Shown piece by piece: positions 1 to 4,339 of a DNA stretch of 8,023 bases (position 1 is the stretch's first letter; the number at the start of each line of letters is the position of its first letter). The translations under genes and the position numbers were made by a program. The stretch covers positions 1 through 8,023 of the forward strand of contig JAFQHB010000207.1 of assembly GCA_017398165.1 (NCBI GenBank), read 5' to 3'. Below the pieces are notes generated by a model. The model was not told the origin of the DNA. It worked only from the letters and a program-made list of their open reading frames with translations, and did no database searches. This DNA comes from Bacillota bacterium. Lineage in GTDB: Bacteria; Bacillota; Dehalobacteriia; UBA4068; UBA4997.

Positions 1-31
1 ATATTATACCACAACAACCCGGCAAAATATA
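1..31 (-). promoter_or_regulatory. possible leftward extended -10 promoter at the window edge
   Basis: On the minus strand, positions 8 to 3 read TATAAT, preceded by TG and one base (TGGTATAAT), which is an extended -10 element. No good -35 lies 16-18 bp upstream (around 25-32 the DNA is only AT-rich). If real, it would drive a gene lying to the left of the window, divergent from the phosphoesterase gene. The target is not visible, so this stays tentative. Confidence 0.25.
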
Positions 32-146
32 TACTCCCATACCCTATCAGGCAAACCGGCATAAAGAACATTTGTTCGACACGCCTGTCTATATTGTAAT
101 CCACCCGCCCCAATTTGTCCAGCAATATTTTTGCCGCTGCACCCCC

Positions 147-175
147 TTGCATTGGCCGCACCGATACTCTATAAT
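147..175 (+). promoter_or_regulatory. sigma-A-type promoter for the phosphoesterase gene
   Basis: TTGCAT (147-152), a 17-bp spacer and a perfect TATAAT (170-175). The -35 matches the TTGACA consensus only in its TTG. Transcription would start near 182, giving a leader of about 80 nt before the ATG at 263. No riboswitch or attenuator structure was recognised in that leader. Confidence 0.5.
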
Positions 176-262
176 CTATGTAAGATCCGGCGGCATACAC
201 ACGCCCTGCGACCTGCCGCACAGGCAAACGAGCACAGCAAAAAACCAACGAGGTGACAACAA

Positions 263-763
263 ATGAAAATAGCCGTAATTTCCGATACCCACTGGCAGGC
301 CGGCAAGCCCCTGCCCTCAGCCATAGCCCACATCCGCAGCACCAATCCCGACCACATCCTCCACGCCGGCGACTGGACGGACCTCGCCCTGCTGGATGAG
401 CTGCAGACAATAGCCCCCACCCACGCCGTTGCCGGCAACTGTGATGACGAAAGCATCGCTGCCGCACTTGGCTACAGCCGGGTCATCACCCTCGGCGGCA
501 TCAATATCGGTCTGACCCACGGTCACCTCTTCCCCGCCAAAGCTACCCCTATGTCTGCCCGCCATACCTTCAGCGGTGATGACGTGCAGGCGGTGGTTTT
601 CGGCCATTCCCACATCCCGTATAATGAGCTGACGGGCGGCGTACTGCTATTCAACCCCGGCTCAGCCGTCCGCCCGTTAGGTGAGGTCAAACGCCCCTCT
701 TACGGTCTGCTGACCATCGAGGACGGCAGCATCCGCGGCGAGATCATCTATATCGATAAATAA
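263..763 (+). CDS. YfcE/MJ0936-type metallophosphoesterase
   Basis: A cytoplasmic calcineurin-like phosphodiesterase of 166 aa, the usual size of the compact MJ0936/YfcE family. The dinuclear metal-site motifs appear in family order: D8-x-H10 near the N-terminus, H34-A-G-D37, G58-N59-C60-D61 (the GNCD signature), H86-G-H88 and G114-H115-S116-H117. The N131-P-G-S near the C-terminus is also typical. Family members hydrolyse phosphodiester model substrates with Mn or similar metals; the natural substrate is usually unknown. The ATG is preceded by GAGGTGA (250-256) at 6-nt spacing, and the metal motif starts a few residues in, so this start is secure. The gene stands alone with its own promoter and terminator. 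In many Firmicutes this family is encoded beside rph and the XTP pyrophosphatase gene; those are not visible here, though they could lie to the left. Confidence 0.93.
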   Translation: MKIAVISDTHWQAGKPLPSAIAHIRSTNPDHILHAGDWTDLALLDELQTIAPTHAVAGNCDDESIAAALGYSRVITLGGINIGLTHGHLFPAKATPMSARHTFSGDDVQAVVFGHSHIPYNELTGGVLLFNPGSAVRPLGEVKRPSYGLLTIEDGSIRGEIIYIDK

Positions 764-782
764 CCGCATTGACACAACATTC

Positions 783-828
783 AAAAAGCGACCCTTACTC
801 CCATCACAGAGCAAGGATCGCTTTTTTT
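783..828. terminator. intrinsic terminator, probably bidirectional
   Basis: The arm 783-796 (AAAAAGCGACCCTT) pairs with 813-826 (AAGGATCGCTTTTT). There is one C-A mismatch and a 16-nt loop, and a T run continues to 828. On the minus strand the A tract gives a matching U run, so it can also end transcription of the convergent gene whose stop codon is at 856. It lies about 20 nt past the phosphoesterase stop. Confidence 0.9.
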
Positions 829-855
829 ATTTTCTTATTTTATGTTTCACTATCA

Positions 856-1518
856 CTACCAGCTATAACTAAACCTCTCGGTGTCCTGAAAATACTTCAC
901 AATATCCCAATCCGCTGCCGATTCGATCACCGCACCGTCCTGCAGCACCACCAGCACCGGCAGAGCATCCACGCCCCATTCCTCCGGCACAGCCCCGCAG
1001 GACTCAGTATCATAATAATACACCGTGCTGTGGTTGTTATTCACCAGAATATCGGTGTTCTTCTTGATGCTGTCGCGCCAATACGCCACATCTTCATCCG
1101 CAGGCCGGCCATCACAATACACTATGCCGTCCTGCAACCCAGCCAATCCCGCCGCATCCACCTCGATCATAGTAGACTGCACCGTATCCGGGTTATATCG
1201 CTCAAGAATAACATCATTATACTCCCCATACTGCCCCACCATGTACACGATGAAAGCCATCGAAAGTACACCAAAAACAAACAACCCTCGGCTCAGCCAG
1301 TCTTTTTTCGCACGATACGCAACTATCAACAGCGGTATCAACACCAGCGAAAGCAACCAAGCCACCTCACCCAAAGTCTCCGGGAAATCAAGCACCGCAG
1401 CCATCGGGTAATCATCGGCTATCATCATCCCGGTGCCAAACCACGAACTATAAATGGCAAAAGTCAGCCACAGGTCCAAAATAATCAGCAGAAGACACAA
1501 TCTCTTAACGATCGTCAT
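856..1518 (-). CDS. membrane protein with a thioredoxin-like C-terminal region lacking CxxC
   Basis: A protein of 220 aa in no family I can name. Three hydrophobic segments are visible: about residues 5-25, 50-69 and 77-96. A soluble region of about 120 residues follows. Its end, 'WGVDALPVLVVLQDG' (181-195), looks like the cis-proline loop and strands 3-4 of a thioredoxin fold, with P187 as the candidate cis-proline. Upstream, 'GIVYCDGRPADED' (131-143) sits where a thioredoxin strand leading into GRPxCxxC would be expected, but both active-site cysteines are missing; only isolated C135 and C174 remain. A disulfide exchange role therefore seems unlikely, and a binding or structural role is more plausible. 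The ATG at 1518 is chosen over one 27 nt upstream because GGAGGG (1531-1526) sits 7 nt before it. It has its own promoter and is the last gene of the minus-strand trio. The fold assignment is inference. Confidence 0.75.
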   Translation of the reverse strand: MTIVKRLCLLLIILDLWLTFAIYSSWFGTGMMIADDYPMAAVLDFPETLGEVAWLLSLVLIPLLIVAYRAKKDWLSRGLFVFGVLSMAFIVYMVGQYGEYNDVILERYNPDTVQSTMIEVDAAGLAGLQDGIVYCDGRPADEDVAYWRDSIKKNTDILVNNNHSTVYYYDTESCGAVPEEWGVDALPVLVVLQDGAVIESAADWDIVKYFQDTERFSYSW

Positions 1519-1569
1519 AAAAAATCCCTCCTCACAAAAATACACTCACAAAATCATTCTGCTATGCTG

Positions 1570-1599
1570 ATTATAGCATAATATATCATATTCTGTCAT
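1570..1599 (-). promoter_or_regulatory. strong sigma-A-type promoter with overlapping dyad, for the 220-aa gene
   Basis: Reading on the minus strand: ATGACA (1599-1594, 5 of 6 to TTGACA), an 18-bp spacer and a perfect TATAAT (1575-1570). The -10 is preceded by TGC, giving an extended -10. Transcription would start near 1563, with a leader of about 45 nt. The -35 hexamer is part of a tandem 10-bp repeat. The -10 lies inside a small inverted repeat, TATGCT-N6-AGCATA (1563-1580), a plausible operator position, although 6-bp arms could arise by chance. Confidence 0.75.
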
Positions 1600-1618
1600 A
1601 TTCTGTCATATTCTGTCA
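1586..1618. repeat. three tandem copies of a 10-bp repeat over the -35 region
   Basis: The plus strand carries TCATATTCTG three times without interruption (1586-1595, 1596-1605, 1606-1615), followed by TC and then a run of A. CTGTCA therefore recurs at 1593, 1603 and 1613, exactly one helical turn apart. On the minus strand each unit reads TGACAGAATA. The first TGA of the array is the stop codon of the upstream 289-aa gene, and the copy nearest the downstream gene supplies its -35. Such phased direct repeats are typical sites for OmpR/PhoB-class regulators, but the regulator here is unknown. Confidence 0.9.
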
Positions 1619-2485
1619 AAAAAACTCCTGATCCAGTATCTTCGCCTCCACATCGGCCAAGTCCGGCTGCGGCAGCCCCTGCTGCTGACGATAAGCATAA
1701 GCCCGCTCATTCACCATCAACATCGGCACCGCATAAAAAGCCAGCCACTGCTGATAATCAAAATCATCCATCCCGGCCTGGGCGATCATATCCTGCATCC
1801 AGGTATGGACATCCTCATCCGCCAGCACGTTGCGCCATATCTCATCGAGCCGCGGCAGCATTTCCTTATAAGAAGGCAGAAATCCCTGCTCCACCGCCAA
1901 CTGATAATCCGCCAGATCCCGCACGATATCCTCCCACGCAGCAGCGGCCACATCAGCCTCGCCGGCATCCTCCGTCATCGCCGCATATAGCCGCACACGA
2001 TCAGCAAAGAAATCCCGCGATACAGCGATCCCCAGCACCGCGCCCATTGGCTGCTCAGATACATCATCAGCCTCGATAACCGCACCACGCTCAATATAAC
2101 GCAGCATATATTCATCAGCACTTATCTGCAAAAGTGCCATCTGCCAGACCGTCAGCCCCACAGCCACCGCCAAAACACACGCACCCAGCGATGTCACCGC
2201 ACGCCGCCGACACACACAGGCCCCGATCAACAGTATCACCGCCGCCACCGACAGCTTGATCGCCCGTTTCATCACATCCAGCGCCCCGTCTGCCACCTGA
2301 TACTGCGGCGAAGAGCCGTGCCAATACATACCATACATCGTCGAGTGCATACATATCGATACCAGAAAAACCGCCACCGCCGTCATCAGCAGCAACACCA
2401 GCAGCGCTTTCTCCCACCCCGGGAGTGTTCGCTCTATCACCAATCCCTTATGCCCGGCGTTTTTCTCTTTCCCCTCCTGCAACAT
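1616..2485 (-). CDS. three-helix membrane protein with acidic soluble tail, family unknown
   Basis: A protein of 289 aa that I do not recognise. There is a short polar N-terminus, a hydrophobic segment at about 26-46, a loop rich in M, Y, H and G (about 47-62), then two more hydrophobic segments at about 76-92 and 99-120. The remaining 170 residues are soluble, acidic and probably mostly helical, with many W, Y, D and E, and end in 'ILDQEFF'. No catalytic motif is seen. C90 and C92 sit at the end of the second segment. The ATG at 2485 has GGAGGG (2499-2494) 8 nt upstream. It follows the lipoprotein gene by 80 nt with no convincing terminator between them, and no usable promoter was found in the gap, so the two are probably co-transcribed. 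The stop codon lies in the tandem repeat array in front of the next gene. Confidence 0.72.
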   Translation of the reverse strand: MLQEGKEKNAGHKGLVIERTLPGWEKALLVLLLMTAVAVFLVSICMHSTMYGMYWHGSSPQYQVADGALDVMKRAIKLSVAAVILLIGACVCRRRAVTSLGACVLAVAVGLTVWQMALLQISADEYMLRYIERGAVIEADDVSEQPMGAVLGIAVSRDFFADRVRLYAAMTEDAGEADVAAAAWEDIVRDLADYQLAVEQGFLPSYKEMLPRLDEIWRNVLADEDVHTWMQDMIAQAGMDDFDYQQWLAFYAVPMLMVNERAYAYRQQQGLPQPDLADVEAKILDQEFF

Positions 2486-2519
2486 AACACTATCCCTCCA
2501 TACTAATAAACAGCAAAAA

Positions 2520-2537
2520 TCTTACACTGTCTTACAC
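2520..2537. repeat. 8-bp direct repeat with 10-bp period
   Basis: TCTTACAC occurs at 2520-2527 and again at 2530-2537, separated by TG. It lies 35-52 bp upstream of the ATG of the 289-aa gene. The 10-bp period matches that of the triple repeat in front of the next gene, and both contain GACAG when read on the minus strand. Two copies could be chance, and no regulator is known. Confidence 0.6.
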
Positions 2538-2565
2538 ACTTTTTTATGATACGACACCAAATTTA

Positions 2566-3186
2566 TCACCACAGAGTGCCGTCACCGTAATACGTATCCT
2601 GCGGCACAAGATGATACGCCCGGGCGTCAAACATATACACGTCCAGCACATAATCCAGTCCCGCGATATCCCGCTCGATCTTCATATCGCTGTACTGCCC
2701 CTCCGGCTGTACCGTGATAACGCTCACCATATCCTCCGCCGTCAAATCCTGTACACCGGGCGCGTTCTTCATCGGCAGCGTCATACTGTAGCTTTGCTGC
2801 TGCGTCAGCCAGTTCTCTCCCCAGACGGTCAGCAGAGTCATACCATCCTCATTACTCTGCCAATTACAGTGTATCCCCGGCTGAAAGATACCGGAAACAC
2901 TCACCGCACCACGCCCGGCGCTGCTCTGCAGCTCACCATCGCGGAACATCATCAGATTCAGCCCCTTATCGTGCTGCCCCAGTACCCGTCCGTAATACTC
3001 CTCCGGGATCTCGATCAAAAAGAAATCATAATCCCCCGCACTGCTCTCCCGCAGCACCGTCACCTCACAACCATAACTATCGTTGATAGCCGCCAGCATA
3101 CTCTCGCGCGATACCTCTGCCTCGGCACAGCCTGCCGACATACACACCAGCAGCCAGCACATCAGCCACACCATCACTTTACGCAT
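2566..3186 (-). CDS. probable secreted lipoprotein, function unknown
   Basis: A protein of 206 aa with a typical signal peptide: MRK, a hydrophobic stretch to about residue 16, then 'MSAGC' with C20 as the likely lipidated cysteine. The -3 residue is Ser rather than the usual Leu, so the lipobox is acceptable but not ideal; ordinary signal peptidase cleavage after 'CAEA' is the alternative. The mature part has alternating strand-like stretches ('DYDFFLIEI', 'GLNLMMFRDGEL', 'MTLLTVWGENWL') and no enzymatic motif. It is probably a beta-rich extracytoplasmic domain. C40 and C107 could form a disulfide. The start at 3186 has GGAGGG (3199-3194) 7 nt upstream. It is the first gene of the minus-strand trio and has a promoter at 3239-3268. 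Function is not assigned. Confidence 0.75.
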   Translation of the reverse strand: MRKVMVWLMCWLLVCMSAGCAEAEVSRESMLAAINDSYGCEVTVLRESSAGDYDFFLIEIPEEYYGRVLGQHDKGLNLMMFRDGELQSSAGRGAVSVSGIFQPGIHCNWQSNEDGMTLLTVWGENWLTQQQSYSMTLPMKNAPGVQDLTAEDMVSVITVQPEGQYSDMKIERDIAGLDYVLDVYMFDARAYHLVPQDTYYGDGTLW

Positions 3187-3206
3187 ACACTATCCCTCCT
3201 TTTCCC

Positions 3207-3228
3207 GGCCGGTTCGTCTTATCCGGCC
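3207..3228 (-). other. GC-rich hairpin in the 5' leader of the lipoprotein gene
   Basis: GGCCGG (3207-3212) and CCGGCC (3223-3228) can form a 6-bp stem with a 10-nt loop. It sits between the predicted transcription start (about 3232) and the ribosome binding site at 3194-3199. No U run follows, so it is not a terminator. It could stabilise the message or affect translation. Confidence 0.5.
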
Positions 3229-3238
3229 CTTTTTCCTC

Positions 3239-3268
3239 ATTATACCACCATATCAGCCGCCGATACAA
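3239..3268 (-). promoter_or_regulatory. extended -10 promoter for the lipoprotein gene
   Basis: On the minus strand there is a perfect TATAAT (3244-3239) preceded by TGG, giving an extended -10. TTGTAT (3268-3263) lies 18 bp upstream as a weak -35 that keeps only TTG. An extended -10 can compensate for a weak -35. The start would be near 3232, with a leader of about 45 nt containing the GC-rich hairpin. Confidence 0.55.
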
Positions 3269-3312
3269 GCCCGCTATTATGCGCCATTATCCCACAGCTC
3301 CCGCCCAAAGCA

Positions 3313-3341
3313 TTGATTTTGCTGCCGCTATCAGGTATAAT
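3313..3341 (+). promoter_or_regulatory. sigma-A-type promoter for the manganese pump operon
   Basis: TTGATT (3313-3318), a 17-bp spacer and TATAAT (3336-3341), with an AT-rich stretch immediately after. Transcription should begin near 3348. It is divergent from the lipoprotein promoter; the two -35 elements are about 45 bp apart. Confidence 0.65.
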
Positions 3342-3347
3342 TAAAAT

Positions 3348-3454
3348 CCCATATGGTAATCATCCAACCGTCGGCAGCCACTAATATCCGCCGCCGCGGC
3401 TCAATATACTATTAAAAGACTGATTGTCATACGGTCACAAAGGAGAGATATTAC
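3348..3454 (+). other. 107-nt leader of the manganese pump operon, no riboswitch recognised
   Basis: MntP-family genes are often preceded by the yybP-ykoY manganese riboswitch. I do not see its conserved loop sequences here. Visible structure is limited to a possible small hairpin, GACTG (3418-3422) with CGGTC (3432-3436), just before the ribosome binding site, and a possible long-range pairing of ACCGT (3367-3371) with ACGGT (3431-3435). These two would compete. There is no terminator-like U run. Confidence 0.35.
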
Positions 3455-3997
3455 TTGTCATTTTGGGAGATATTACTGATCGGCGTCGCGCTCTCGATGG
3501 ATGCCGTGGCCGTCGCCGCCGCCAGTGCTATGAATAACCCCCATATCCACCGCCGAGAGGCACTGCTGCTGGCCTGCGCCTTCGGCGGCTTTCAGGGTCT
3601 GATGCCGCTGCTGGGCTATTACACCGGCACTGCCTTCAATGTCTTTATGAGTACATGGGCGCCATTTATCGCCTGCCTGCTGCTGGTCATCGTCGGCGGC
3701 AAAATGATCTGGGATACCATCAGCGGCGATGCCGAAGCTCTGGTCGCCTTTACCCTGCCGGTGATCCTGCTTGAGGCCATCGCCACCAGCATTGATGCTA
3801 TGGCCGTCGGCGTCAGCCTGGCTGCCGGTGCCGGGGTCAGTATCATCCCCGCCGCCTCCCTCATCGCCGCCACCACTTTCGTGCTCACCCTGCTGGCCGT
3901 CTGGCTCAGCCGCCTGTGCGGTGATCTGCTGGCCAATAAAGCCGGTATCCTCGGCGGCGTCATTCTGATCATCATCGGTATCAAGATGCTTCTCTAA
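3455..3997 (+). CDS. mntP: MntP-type manganese efflux pump
   Basis: A 180-aa polytopic membrane protein of the MntP/YebN (DUF204) family, which exports Mn(II) and protects against manganese excess. The internal duplication typical of the family is clear: 'GVALSMDAVAVAAA' (10-23) in the first half and 'AIATSIDAMAVGVSLA' (109-124) in the second. D16 and D114 are the paired conserved membrane aspartates. About six hydrophobic segments fit the family, and the length is normal (E. coli MntP is about 188 aa). The start is TTG at 3455, supported by AGGAGAG (3441-3447) at 7-nt spacing; the first ATG lies at residue 15, inside the conserved motif, and is too late. Transport of another divalent cation or a related YtaF-type role cannot be excluded. 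It is first in an operon with the small gene at 4021. Confidence 0.93.
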   Translation: MSFWEILLIGVALSMDAVAVAAASAMNNPHIHRREALLLACAFGGFQGLMPLLGYYTGTAFNVFMSTWAPFIACLLLVIVGGKMIWDTISGDAEALVAFTLPVILLEAIATSIDAMAVGVSLAAGAGVSIIPAASLIAATTFVLTLLAVWLSRLCGDLLANKAGILGGVILIIIGIKMLL

Positions 3998-4020
3998 CAA
4001 ATATTAAGGAGGAAACAACT

Positions 4021-4197
4021 ATGGATCGTTTCAAGAAAATTTACACTCAGGGTGTAATCGACGTGATCGAGATCTGGCTCGATACCGAGACCGGCGTCAA
4101 TTACCTGTTCCACCGCAACGGAAATGCCGCAGGCTTTACACCCCTGCTCGATAAAGACGGCCAACCTGTCGTCACCCCCGATCCTGCCGCCTGCTGA
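4021..4197 (+). CDS. small DUF6440-type protein
   Basis: A 58-aa protein beginning MDRFKKIYTQG and containing 'DTETGVNYLFHRNG' (21-34) and 'FTPLLDKDGQPVV' (39-51). The order RF-x-x-x-Y, D-x-E-T-G-V-x-Y-L and then TPLLD-x-DG-x-P matches the small DUF6440 proteins common in Firmicutes, whose function is unknown. Family members usually have GGLTPLLD; here it is AGFTPLLD. There is no signal peptide or membrane segment, and the only cysteine is the last residue. AAGGAGG (4006-4012) lies 8 nt before the ATG, an excellent ribosome binding site. It starts 23 nt after the MntP stop with no terminator between, so the two are almost certainly co-transcribed. A terminator follows at 4239. The family name is from memory of its consensus, not a search. 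Confidence 0.85.
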   Translation: MDRFKKIYTQGVIDVIEIWLDTETGVNYLFHRNGNAAGFTPLLDKDGQPVVTPDPAAC

Positions 4198-4238
4198 TTT
4201 GACGATTTCTGTACTCAATACCCCTATCACCACAAACC

Positions 4239-4276
4239 AAAACCGACGAGTCCCCCCAAAGGGCCCGCCGGTTTTT
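4239..4276. terminator. intrinsic terminator between the converging mntP operon and spoIIE
   Basis: AAAACCG (4239-4245) pairs with CGGTTTT (4269-4275). The stem continues inward through CG/CG, G/C and TCC/GGG with two mismatches to a 7-nt loop (4254-4260). T runs from 4272 to 4276 on the plus strand. On the minus strand a shorter TTTT follows the stem, so it may also terminate spoIIE transcription. Confidence 0.8.
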
Positions 4277-4280
4277 CATT

Positions 4281-4320
4281 TCTTCACTATTCACTTCTTC
4301 ATTATTCACTCTTCACTATT
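4281..4320. repeat. low-complexity TTCACTATT-type repeat
   Basis: About 40 bp made of degenerate TTCACT, TTCATT, CTTCAC and TATTCAC units, between the terminator and the spoIIE stop. It codes for nothing and looks like slipped-strand expansion. The minus strand reads as AATAGTGAAGAGTGAAT-type repeats. Confidence 0.75.
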
Positions 4321-4339
4321 ACCTCAAGATTACCTCAAG
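4318..4339. repeat. 11-bp tandem duplication across the spoIIE stop codon
   Basis: ATTACCTCAAG occurs at 4318-4328 and again at 4329-4339 with no gap. The spoIIE stop (TGA, 4337-4335) lies in the second copy; the first copy would supply the same stop if one copy were lost. Confidence 0.85.

Noticed and set aside
75..81. Perfect 7-base Spo0A box (TGTCGAA on the minus strand)
   Set aside because: A 7-mer is expected about once by chance on both strands of a window this size. It sits well upstream of a housekeeping gene with no sporulation link and no paired second box.
769..1581. Long plus-strand open frame opposite the 220-aa gene
   Set aside because: Its product is rich in His, Arg, Gln and Pro with no domain, it runs through the terminator at 783-828, and it lacks a ribosome binding site. 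It is a shadow of the minus-strand gene.
2505..2533. AAGACA-N17-TTTATT as a minus-strand promoter for the 289-aa gene
   Set aside because: The predicted start near 2498 would fall inside the GGAGGG ribosome binding site (2499-2494), leaving an unusable leader; both hexamers are only 4 of 6.
3473..4000. 175-codon minus-strand open frame opposite mntP
   Set aside because: The product is Gly/Asp/Gln-rich low complexity, fully antisense to a clear DUF204 protein with conserved motifs on the plus strand.
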